A stretch of DNA of 64,000 nt. Source: GCA-002282575 sp964519885 (GTDB lineage Bacteria; Pseudomonadota; Gammaproteobacteria; Thiomicrospirales; Thiomicrospiraceae). The notes under the pieces are model-generated. The model ran no database searches. It saw nothing but the letters and a program-made list of their open reading frames with translations, and was not told the origin of the DNA. Shown in pieces: positions 19,007 to 27,727 of this stretch. Position 1 is the stretch's first letter; each line of letters opens with the position of its first letter. Both the position numbers and the translations under genes were made by a program. The stretch is from NCBI GenBank assembly GCA_964519885.1, contig CAZFLX010000008.1, forward strand, positions 21,846 through 85,845, given 5' to 3'.

Positions 19007-19657
19007 TTAAGCCGGCACAAACCGCACTATGGCATAAAACAACGCCATGATAGCGGTTAGATAGCTGACGGTGCGCATGGTTTGTTTGCCCATTTCTTTG
19101 GTTAAATCAAAACGCACCTGTTCAATTTCTTTGCTCAAGTCGCTACGAACCTGTTCAATATCCTTGCTTAAGTCGCTACGAACTGACTCAATTTCCTTCG
19201 TTAAGCGAATTTCCGCATCTTTAATGTCTAAGCGTGTTTTCTCGATTTCGCCCATTAAGCGCAGTTCGGTTTCTTTAATTTCGCCACGAACTACTTCTAT
19301 TTCTTTGGTTACTGCTAAGCGTAATTGCTCAATTTCTTTGGTTAAATCGAATCGAACCGACTCAATATCCTTGCTCAAGTCGCTACGAACCTGTTCAATC
19401 TCTTTGGTTAAATCGAAACGAACAGACTCAATTTCTTTCGTTAAGCGAATTTCCGCATCTTTAATATCTAAGCGTGTTTTTTCGATTTCACCCATCAAGC
19501 GCAGTTCGGTTTCGGAAAGCTCGCGCTGAGTGGCGGTATGGGCTAAATTGGGGTAACGACTGTCTGCCGCATCGAAGGCTTCGGCAATGGCTTGCGCTAA
19601 AGCTTCGTTTTGGCTGGCTTCTTTCACCGCTTTGTAAATATGAATGATGTTGCTCAT
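19007..19657 (-). CDS. Membrane-anchored hendecad coiled-coil protein
   Basis: 216 residues. Residues ~45-190 are a nearly continuous coiled coil built of 11-residue repeats (type TKEIESVRFDL, SKDIEQVRSDL) interrupted by a duplicated LRLMGEIEKTRLDIKDAEIRLTKE block. The C-terminus is one hydrophobic segment (MALFYAIVRFVPA), giving a tail anchor. This layout resembles the DUF1640/CCDC90-like group, whose bacterial role is unclear. The 33-base DNA repeats are near identical, so copy number may change by recombination. The smaller neighbour (19685-20071) has the same architecture, suggesting a pair. Confidence 0.75.
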   Translation of the reverse strand: MSNIIHIYKAVKEASQNEALAQAIAEAFDAADSRYPNLAHTATQRELSETELRLMGEIEKTRLDIKDAEIRLTKEIESVRFDLTKEIEQVRSDLSKDIESVRFDLTKEIEQLRLAVTKEIEVVRGEIKETELRLMGEIEKTRLDIKDAEIRLTKEIESVRSDLSKDIEQVRSDLSKEIEQVRFDLTKEMGKQTMRTVSYLTAIMALFYAIVRFVPA

Positions 19658-19684
19658 GACTTATCCTGTTAATACTTTTAGAGC

Positions 19685-20071
19685 CTATTTAACCGACTTA
19701 ATCAGCTCGATAAAAGCTGGGTTGGCGAAGGTTAGCCCAAACACCATTAAGCCAATGAGCACTTTCATCAGGGTTTGCATGTTTTTCATTTCACCACGCA
19801 CTTCGCTGATTTCAGCACGCACTTCACTAATTTCGGCACGTACTTCGCTGATTTCGGCACGCACAAACTCTTTGGTTGCCAATTCGCCACGCAAATCGTT
19901 GTATAGCTCGGACTTGAGTTGGTGCTTCTTTTCGGTAATCGATTCAACCGCTTTGTCGTCTATCGCTTGAATAGAAGATTCAATGGCGCGTGCAAAAACT
20001 TCAGTTTTTTGCTTATCGCCCAAAGCTTCTAGCAGTAAATCGAATATGGGGCGTGGTAAGGTGTAAGTCAT
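19685..20071 (-). CDS. Small coiled-coil protein with C-terminal membrane segment
   Basis: 128 residues. After a globular-looking start (TYTLPRPIFDLLLEALGDKQKTEVFARAIE) comes a coiled coil with exact heptad repeats AEISEVR (three copies, about residues 80-100). A C-terminal hydrophobic helix (LIGLMVFGLTFANPAFIELI) follows. It lies 27 bases upstream of the longer coiled-coil gene on the same strand, so they are probably co-transcribed and may hetero-oligomerise. No function is assigned. Confidence 0.75.
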   Translation of the reverse strand: MTYTLPRPIFDLLLEALGDKQKTEVFARAIESSIQAIDDKAVESITEKKHQLKSELYNDLRGELATKEFVRAEISEVRAEISEVRAEISEVRGEMKNMQTLMKVLIGLMVFGLTFANPAFIELIKSVK

Positions 20072-20118
20072 GATAGGCTCCGAATCTTTTCATAGGCTTA
20101 TTGTAGCATAAGCACCCA

Positions 20119-20145
20119 TAAAAAAACCCCAGCGGTTGCTGGGGT
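20119..20145 (-). terminator. Rho-independent terminator of the Ig-repeat gene
   Basis: On the minus strand, ACCCCAGC-AACC-GCTGGGGT is followed directly by a run of T. It lies 47 bases beyond the stop of the giant Ig-repeat gene and ends the lipoprotein/Ig-protein transcript. Confidence 0.85.
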
Positions 20146-20191
20146 AAGAGAGAAGGAAACAACCCCACCCATAAGGGTGGAAAAGTGACTA

Positions 20192-23100
20192 TTAAACCAT
20201 GTTAAAAGTCATCGTTGCAGAGTTACCAACGAAGTCAACACCGACAATAGTTACTGTATCGCCAGCTTGAATGAATGGATCCCTAGAACCGTCTTCTTCC
20301 AATGTGACTTGAGCGTAAGTTTTACCCGTTTGGTTTGTAAAAATGTGCAAACCTGTTGAATGCTCTACATTTCCAGTTGAATCGGTTACAGAGATCGAAG
20401 AAATAGACGACAATTTCTCTGTAAAATTCAAACGGATAGTATCCCCAAACTCATAATAGTTTGAAGCATTCAAACCCGTTCCATTGATATAGCTAACACC
20501 ATTAATACCAACTGATGTATTGGCATCAGGCGGTGTTAAATCCAAAGTATAACTGCGAGTCGAGCTTGTTACTGATGACATGTTTCCAGCCGCATCGAAC
20601 GCACGAACTTGAATCGCACCAGTTGCATAAAATCCTTCATCTAACGTGAATTGGTTGCTTGATCCTGTCACCCAAGTTGCGCCAGCATTAACACTGTATT
20701 GCCACATGGCCGTATCACCTGACAGACCTACTGTTACAACAGGGTCATTGGTAATGCCGTCCGCCGCAAAGGTATCAGTAATCGTCATGCTTGGCGTTGT
20801 TGGCGCAATAGAATCTTTAGTGAACGATAAGCTGTTAGATTCAGCAGATACATTGCCTACTTTGTCTGTTTGACGAACTTTAACTGTGTAGTTGCCATTA
20901 GCTGAAACCGCTGCTGCATAGTTTTGAGCGCTTAACCAAGCACCGAAACCAGAACCAGAGTTAACAGCATATTCAATGGTCGCATCAGTTTCTGCACCAA
21001 CAACCGCGATAGTGGCATCACTGGTTGTCATATCGCCATTTGTAGTCAAATTACCTTGCGCATTTCTAGCTGTATCATTAGCTAAAGATATTGAAGGCGT
21101 TGCAACGGTTTTGTCTAAGGTGAAGGTTAGGCTCGCTGTTTTGCTGTTTCCTGCCTTATCAATGTCCGTTACGATTACGGTGTAAATACCATCTTCCGTT
21201 GGCTCTATGTAGCTTGCTGATGCTGTCGCTGATGCTGCATTCGTTGCCGACAACTCTGCAGTTGTGCCTGATGCAACTTTGAATGTGCGCGTTGCATCTG
21301 CATCTACATCGTTTAATTTCAGTGCTGCATTCTTAGTGAAGTTGTCACCTGCTGTGCCTGTGTCTTGAGTTAATGCAACGGTCGGCTGAGTTAGCGTTGT
21401 ATCTAACGTGAAGGTGACATTCGCAGTTGAAGTGTTACCTGCACCGTCAGTATCTTTAACGATGACATTGTAAATACCATCTTCCGTTGGCATGGTGTAA
21501 GTTGCTGAGGCTGTCGCTTCACCTGCTGCTGTTGCCGCTGCCGTAGCGTCTGCACCTGTACCAATTTGGTAAGTACGCGTTGCGTCTGTGTCTAGCGCGC
21601 TTAATGTTAGGCTTGCATCTTTGGTAATGCTATCAGTATTGTTACCATCTACACCATCGGTGGTGTCATTTGTTAATGACACAGTTGTTTGCGTNNNNNN
21701 NNNNNNNNNNNNNNNNNNNNNNNNNNNNNNNNNNNNNNNNNNNNNNNNNNNNNNNNNNNNNNNNNNNNNNNNNNNNNNNNNNNNNNNNNNNNNNTGTTAC
21801 CATCTACACCATCGGTGGTGTCATTTGTTAATGACACAGTTGTTTGCGTGATGGTGTTGTCTAAGGTAAAGGTTAGGCTCGCTGATTTGCTGTTTCCTGC
21901 CTTATCAATGTCCGTTACGATTACGGTGTAAATACCATCTTCCGTTGGCTCTATGTAGCTTGCTGATGCTGTCGCTGATGCTGCATTCGTTGCCGACAAC
22001 TCTGCAGTTGTGCCTGATGCAACTTTGAATGTGCGCGTTGCATCTGCATCTACATCGTTTAATTTCAGTGCTGCATTCTTAGTGAAGTTGTCACCTGCTG
22101 TGCCTGTGTCTTGAGTTAATGCAACGGTCGGCTGAGTTAGCGTTGTATCTAACGTGAAGGTGACATTCGCAGTTGAAGTGTTACCTGCACCGTCAGTATC
22201 TTTAACGATGACATTGTAAATACCATCTTCCGTTGGCATGGTGTAAGTTGCTGAGGCTGTCGCTTCACCTGCTGCTGTTGCCGCTGCCGTAGCGTCTGCA
22301 CCTGTACCAATTTGGTAAGTACGCGTTGCGTCTGTGTCTAGCGCGCTTAATGTTAGGCTTGCATCTTTGGTAATGCTATCAGTATTGTTACCATCTACAC
22401 CATCGGTGGTGTCATTTGTTAATGACACAGTTGTTTGCGTAATAAACGTGTCTTTGGTTAGCGTGTCTTCAGCCGTTGCTGTGTTACCAGCGGTGTCGGT
22501 CACGGTGACCGTAGCGGTGACTGTGCCGTCTTTAAGAGCTGTTAGGTCGGCGGTGGTTGGGTCAAATGTCCAAGAACCATCCTGTGCTTTAGTCGCGTTA
22601 ACGGTAATGTCAGCCGTTTGGTTATCTTCATCAGCAAACTTAACCGCAACTGAGGCTGCGTCGCTGTCGATACCCTCAAGCGTGAAGGCAACTGTGTCAA
22701 CTTTGGCGGCGTTAGCGATCTTATCACCTGAATCAATTGCGATTCTTAAAACAGTCGTATCTGCATCGGCATTGGTGTCTAGGGTGATTGCCTGACCTGA
22801 AGTTGCTGCGCCAGGATTGCCTGCTGCGTCAATCTGACGTACCGCAAACTTAGTAGCACTGCTTTCTAGTGTCACTGAAGTGCCAGTGCCGTTCGACCAA
22901 ACAGGCGTTTCTGCGCTACTATCGAGCGTGTACTGCCAAGTAGCACCATTTTCTACGCCAGACACATTAACTTGACCGTTTTTGGTGATGAAATCTGACT
23001 GAGATGAACCAGAATCAACAGCTAGGGCAAAAGTTGGTGCTGCTGGTGCTGTGGTGTCGATGTCTAAATCGGCAATAGTGGCAGCTACTGAGCTAACGGT

Positions 23101-24921
23101 GGTTTGACCAATGGTTTTTTGCATAACAGCTGAAACGGCGATGGTAGTTTCTGAGCCGTCGAAGGCGTTAGCTTTAGCGGTGTAGGTGTCTACAGTACCT
23201 GCTTGATTGGTCGTTTTATCGAACTTAGTGGTTAAGTCCGTAACTGCTTGACCGTCAACAGTTACCGTTACCACTGCGTCTGCAGTGACGCTGAAGCCTT
23301 TTTCATATGTACCAACTCCTGCCAAGGCTTGTACCACAGGCACATTGGCTTTAGCTGTTGCAAATGCAAGGTTAGCGGCGGCAATGGTTGCTAAGCCGTC
23401 GGCAGTGTTTTTAGCGGTTGTTGCAGTGGCGACGTTGGTTTCGGCAATCGCATCATCAGCAGTGCTGGTCGTTGTATCAGCGGCTGTATCTGAGGCTGTT
23501 GCTTTATCGAGCGCTGCTTGTGCCGTTGTTGCTGCTTTGACTGCTGCGGTGTTGAAGTTAGTTGCTGCTGTTTTTAAGGCATTGGCGTTGTTAACATCAG
23601 GCGTATTCGTGAATGTCGTTAACGCAGCTTCATAAGCATTTTGTGCCGTTTGCGCAGCTGAAATGTCAGACGTGGTTGCCGCCGCAGCCGAGCTGTAGTC
23701 GATAAAGGTCACGATCACTTGGTTGCTGGCATCTAGGGTGGCATTGCTTAGTACAATGGTTGCCGCATTGACATTGCTGTTTGCCATAATCACCGCATTC
23801 GCAGCAGCTGTTTGGGCAATTGCGGCAGCTTGTGCAACGGTGACATTGTTTGTATCAACTAACGCACCATCGTCTGCAGACGATGGTGTTTGCGCAGCGG
23901 CAATGGTCACTGTGTTGGCTTTAGCGACTAGGTTGTCGGCATCGGTTTTAGCGGTGATCGCTTTAGCATAAAAGTCATTTGCTTTTTCTACTGCTGTAGC
24001 GGCTGCGGTGGCTTTATTAGATGCACTTGCAACAGCATCACGTGCTGTTTCGTACGCAGTTTTTGCCATATCTGCCAACCCTTTGCTCGCTGCGGCTGCG
24101 TCTACTGCTGCATCGTAAGCCAATTTCGCTGTGTTGTAACCTGCGCTTAAGGCAGAACCCAATTCGGTTACTTGAGCAGTCAAGCCTTCTAATGTCAGCA
24201 TTAAGCCAGTGGCTGCTGTTTGACCTTCTGAAGGTGTACCAACAACCGTTGTTAAGGCGGCTAAAGCGGCTTTCAAACCTGCGATAGAGTTGGTTGATGG
24301 AGCCTGACCCTGTGTAGCATCGTCAACTAATTTCGCGATGTCTGCTTCAATGCCTGCAACGGCTGAAGCAATGGCATTGTCGATAGCTAAGTACAAGCCT
24401 GTTGCTTCAACTGCGTCAACTGCTGCTACATAACCGTCTTGACCTTCTTCACCTTGTGCTGGTACTGCTGCTTTCGCTGGTGCGCCAATAGCTTCTTGTG
24501 TTTCTTCGGACAATGTTTCCAATGAAGTTTGTAATTCAGCAATATTCTCCACTGCGCCCGCTAAATCCGTCGTTAGTTTTTCGTTAATTTCTTTAATGCT
24601 GGGTAAACGGTCGTCATAAAAGGCGTTGAACACACTCACCATTTGAGTCGCTAGTGTGCCCGTGTATTCAGTGTTTCCGCTGTAAGCCTTAAAGATGTCA
24701 CCATCTTTTTTGAAGGTGATAATGGTTCCGTCTATTGACAATTCTAGACCCACACCAATCAGCATTGGGGCTTTATTTTGGTTGAATGCCGTAAGCAATG
24801 AGGTTAAATCAGCTTCTGCGGTATTGCTGGTTAATGTGACGCGAATGCTGTCTAAGCCAGTCACACTGGTGATAGACGTTTTGGTTAAAAAGTTACTTGC
24901 TGTAATCGTTGCAATTGCCAT
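20192..24921 (-). CDS. Giant Ig-like repeat surface protein (assembly gap inside)
   Basis: One gene interrupted by 100 N; the parts on either side are in different frames only because of the placeholder. If the 55 bases shared by both gap edges are overlapped, the frame is restored and the protein is about 1524 residues. The first ~130 residues are a unique domain without a signal peptide; ~130-560 is Ala-rich, largely helical; then come Ig-like domains of ~95 residues (pattern ..ED-G-Y-VIV-D-AGN-..FTLD). The last ~90 residues (PPDANTSVGINGVSY onward) form a distinct end domain. Two Ig domains form a 591-base unit present at least twice. It starts 28 bases after the repeat-tailed lipoprotein, with AAGGAAAT before the ATG. 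Likely exported (type I is possible) and adhesin-like; this is inferred from architecture. Confidence 0.85.
21104..22440 (-). repeat. Tandem 591-base repeat encoding paired Ig-like domains
   Basis: A two-domain unit of ~197 codons recurs almost base for base with a period of 591 bases (compare 22386 with 21795). The copies differ at only a few positions, for example AGNSKS versus AGNSKT at the end of the second domain. The assembly gap falls at the copy junction, so further copies may have been collapsed. Confidence 0.85.
21695..21794. other. 100-N assembly gap
   Basis: Exactly 100 N. The 55 bases ending at 21694 and the 55 bases starting at 21795 are identical, so the flanking contigs overlap rather than being separated by unknown sequence. 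Confidence 0.95.
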
Positions 24922-24949
24922 TTTGATATTTCCTTACACTTTTGAAAAA

Positions 24950-26657
24950 TTAGTTGAATACGATGTCGGGGGCAGTGTTATTGGCATCAACAGTACCTGC
25001 ATTACCCTCAATGGTGGTTGTGTTGCCGCTGGTGCTAACGCCTGGTACTGCTGTCGTTCCACCCGGAGTTGTCGTTCCACCTGGAGTTGTCGTTCCACCT
25101 GGAGTTGTCGTTCCACCCGGAGTTGTCGTTCCACCCGGAGTTGTCGTTCCACCCGGAGTTGTCGTTCCACCTGGAGTTGTCGTTCCACCTGGAGTTGTCG
25201 TTCCACCTGGAGTTGTCGTTCCACCTGGAGTTGTCGTTCCACCCGGAGTTGTCGTTCCACCTGGAGTTGTCGTTCCACCTGNNNNNNNNNNNNNNNNNNN
25301 NNNNNNNNNNNNNNNNNNNNNNNNNNNNNNNNNNNNNNNNNNNNNNNNNNNNNNNNNNNNNNNNNNNNNNNNNNNNNNNNNGAGTTGTCGTTCCACCTGG
25401 AGTTGTCGTTCCACCTGGAGTTGTCGTTCCACCTGGTGCTGCCATTGGCAATTCAACTTTAATCGCACCTGATTCAACCGCTAAACCAATTAAGCTTGCT
25501 GCCGATTCTGTTGCATTGGATGTTGTAACGGTAATGGTTGTTTGCGTTAGTGCTGCTGTGGCTGCATTTTGTAACTTGTCAGGAACTTTATCCGTTGCGC
25601 TTAACACAGCAGCTGGATTTTTAGCGACTTCAGCTTTTGCTGTCGTTGCACTTTGAATCACCGACTCTTGCACGCCGGCAAAGGCAGCTACCACGCCATT
25701 CACTTCTGCTTGCACCAGGTTAGCAATCGCGTCTGCTGATAAGTCAGTCGTCAGACGATCGTTAGCAACCAGGGTAGCAACCGTTGCGGCAATGGTGTTT
25801 TCTGTAATGGTCGCCATTTGCTGTGCTGCTTGCGATACAGCTTGTACCGCTGCCACATTGGTGAAGTTACTGCTGTTGGTATTGACAGCGCTTTGTACTA
25901 AGGTTGCCACGCTAGGTAGTGTGCTGGTGTCGCTACCATTGACAGTAAATGAAGCTTGAGCCACTGCTTGGGCAATGGCTTTAGCAGCATTATTGGCGGC
26001 ATTTGCTTTTACCGTGGCATCGGTGCTGGTGCCGGATTCGGCAGCGGCTAAGACTTCAATCGCTTTTTGCATGGCAACCGCTTTTTGCAAAATGGCTGGG
26101 TCTTGCGCGGCTACCGTCATCGGGTCGCCCAACACATTGTTGGTGCTAACGCCTAAGACTTTACTCAGCTTTTCTGTTGCATCCGTTAAGCCAGTCGCAG
26201 CGCCAGAAGTAATCATGGCATTAGCTAGGGTGGTTAGTGGTGTGATGTTAGCAGAAGAATTATTGGCATCTGGCTTGGCAGTCATGCTACCAACAAAGGG
26301 TTTGCCTGTGCCTGTGTCTGTACCACCTGTTAATACCAATTGGCTGCTGGCAAGGGTTTGACCTGGCAATAGGCTAATACCTGCGAGGGTATACTTACCC
26401 TGCCCGTCGGTGGTGGTGCTTGGTTCGCCACCGTCGGCAACACCGTTATTGTTTAGGTCTAAAAATACCATGGCGCCAGCAATATAGCCGTCAACGCCAG
26501 TACCTGAAACCGATAAAGTGGTCGGTGCAGTTGTTGGGGCATCGGTAGGGGTTGGCGAAGCCGTTGAACTGCCACCGCCACCACCACAAGCAGTCAGCAA
26601 GCTTCCTACGAACAAACTGCCAATAACCATGGCTAACACTTTCTTTTGGGCTGTCAT
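24950..26657 (-). CDS. Lipoprotein with carboxypeptidase-like repeat domain and PGGTTT-repeat tail (gap inside)
   Basis: The signal peptide ends in the lipobox SLLTAC, followed by a poly-Gly run and a Thr/Pro linker. Residues ~45-120 form a carboxypeptidase-regulatory-like/SdrD-type beta domain (VDGYIAGAMVFLDLNNNGVADGGEPSTTTDGQGKYTLAGI). A long Ala-rich helical segment follows (to ~400), then a tail of at least 15 PGGTTT hexapeptides and a short end (VDANNTAPDIVFN). The 100-N gap is in the tail; true missing length must be a multiple of 18 for frame and repeat phase to hold. AAAGGA precedes the ATG. The giant Ig-repeat gene follows 28 bases later in the same transcript. Likely a surface-exposed lipoprotein with a mucin-like stalk. 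Confidence 0.85.
25052..25435 (-). repeat. 18-base VNTR encoding PGGTTT
   Basis: At least 16 tandem copies of an 18-base unit (plus strand GGAGTTGTCGTTCCACCT), with a single C/T polymorphism near the end of some units. About 13 copies lie left of the gap and 3 right. Unit length is a multiple of three, so copy-number change alters stalk length without breaking the frame. Confidence 0.92.
25282..25381. other. 100-N assembly gap
   Basis: Exactly 100 N within the 18-base VNTR. The two edges join in repeat phase (CCTG followed by GAGTTG), so the true interval is zero or a multiple of 18 bases. Confidence 0.95.
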
Positions 26658-26720
26658 AAACCAACATCCTTTAACTTCAAATAGCTAGTAAAAATTTTTG
26701 TCGATACTAAACCATAAGCA

Positions 26721-26738
26721 TGTAAATATGGGTTTACA
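26721..26738. promoter_or_regulatory. Operator-like site 1, TGTAAA-N6-TTTACA
   Basis: TGTAAATATGGGTTTACA: 6-base inverted arms with a 6-base spacer. It lies 64 bases upstream of the lipoprotein start codon, where that gene's promoter is expected. Two more copies with identical arms lie at 26818 and 26854. Confidence 0.8.
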
Positions 26739-26817
26739 GTTAATAAAAATACGTAACTCTTAAATTAATTTCATAAAAACCATACAAAAATAACTGATAA
26801 ACAGGAACACAAAAAAC

Positions 26818-26835
26818 TGTAAACTTTAATTTACA
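26818..26835. promoter_or_regulatory. Operator-like site 2, TGTAAA-N6-TTTACA
   Basis: TGTAAACTTTAATTTACA: the same arms and spacer length as the other two sites, different spacer. It lies centrally in the divergent intergenic region, 97 bases from site 1. Confidence 0.8.
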
Positions 26836-26853
26836 CAAAATAATTTTTAATAA

Positions 26854-26871
26854 TGTAAACCCAAGTTTACA
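26854..26871. promoter_or_regulatory. Operator-like site 3, TGTAAA-N6-TTTACA
   Basis: TGTAAACCCAAGTTTACA, flanked by A and T so the symmetry extends to 7-base arms. It lies 36 bases from site 2 and ends 23 bases before the -35 box of the HTH gene, a position suited to autoregulation. Confidence 0.8.
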
Positions 26872-26894
26872 TATAAGTTTTTATTAAATCTGTA

Positions 26895-26923
26895 TTGAAC
26901 ATGAATTAATTTTGAGGTAATAT
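26895..26923 (+). promoter_or_regulatory. Sigma-70 promoter of the HTH-NBR1 gene
   Basis: TTGAAC (26895-26900), 17-base spacer, TAATAT (26918-26923), 37 bases before the start codon. The surrounding 300 bases are very AT-rich. Confidence 0.7.
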
Positions 26924-26960
26924 CACCACTCATCACAACAACTTAAGTGACCAAGAGACC

Positions 26961-27636
26961 ATGCCTCATCGCAATTTTCAAGAATACCTTATTGATTTAA
27001 CTGAAAAATCCAAGATCAGTAAATCTGAATTAGCCGAACGAGCTAACATTTCTCGCGTTACTCTACATAAACTGCTAAACGGTGAAATCAAGGAAGCTAA
27101 GCTTTCTACCTTCATGAATTTGGCTTACGCACTCAATACGCATCCGATTGAATTATTACGTAGATATCATGCCAGTGAAAACATTGCAATGCCTATACCT
27201 ACACCGCAACCCACTGCCGAAATTACCCCCAAAGCCAGACGCAAAAACAAAGTGAATGATATGGGTTTTATTGACCACGTTACCTACCCAGATAATGCCC
27301 ACGTTTATTGCGGAGAAGGCTTTACCAAAACCTGGCGTGTGGTGAATATGGGAGATGTGGATTGGGTAGATGTCAAACTGGTATGTATTGATGAGTTGCC
27401 AGCCAGCCAGCCAGCCAGCCAGCCAGGGGCATGTTATTGGTCTTACCCCTGTAAGTAAAGTTATTGCTTTACCGACTGTGCTTTCTGGCGAAACCATCGA
27501 ATTAAGTGTGGAGCTAATCGCGCCAACCGTTACAGGATCGGTCATATCTTATTGGCAACTACAAACGCAAGATGGCACGCCAGTATTTCCCCACATGAAG
27601 CCGCTGCATTGCTGGGTTAGGGTAATTTGTTTGTGA
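26961..27636 (+). CDS. XRE-type HTH protein fused to an NBR1-like Ig domain; frame broken at a GCCA repeat
   Basis: The N-terminal ~70 residues are an XRE/Cro-like helix-turn-helix (ISKSELAERANISRVTLHKLLNGEIKEAKLSTFMNLAYAL). After a Pro-rich linker, residues ~95-225 are an NBR1-type Ig domain (DHVTYPDNAHVYCGEGFTKTWRVVNMGDVDW, then LPTVLSGETIELSVELIAPTVTGSVISYWQLQTQDG). In this assembly the first frame stops at 27458 (165 residues); the rest of the domain is in the next frame. The switch occurs exactly at seven GCCA units (27398-27425). Losing one unit or gaining two restores one continuous protein of ~224 residues, bridged by LPASQPASQGHV. So the gene reads as a phase-variable regulator in the OFF state, or as a sequencing indel. 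It has its own promoter and is divergent from the surface-protein operon. Confidence 0.8.
27398..27425 (+). repeat. (GCCA)7 tetranucleotide repeat inside the coding region
   Basis: Seven perfect GCCA units followed by G. Four-base units change the reading frame with every gain or loss, the classic slipped-strand contingency arrangement. In-frame fusion of both halves of the NBR1-like domain requires 6 or 9 units. Confidence 0.93.
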
Positions 27637-27727
27637 TGTTGAGCGCTTTTGTTCAAGACACAGCTTGCCTTTAGCCTAAACATTTTGTCTAATGGTCGCT
27701 CAATAACAACAACACCCTTTAATCCTC

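Noticed and set aside
19071..19529. Plus-strand frame with repeated SISLLKSLRT over the coiled-coil gene
   Set aside because: Antisense shadow of the hendecad repeats; no ribosome site and no globular part.
21104..25435. CRISPR array
   Set aside because: The repeats are contiguous coding repeats (591 and 18 bases) without spacers.
24934..25660. Long repeat-rich open frames (VERQLQ, SCRSTW, SFHLEL types) across the 18-base repeat
   Set aside because: An 18-base unit without stops is open in several frames; only PGGTTT continues a lipoprotein with signal peptide and proper end.
27156..27545. Minus-strand open frame over the HTH-NBR1 gene
   Set aside because: Shadow of the coding strand; the plus-strand frames carry clear HTH and NBR1-like domains.
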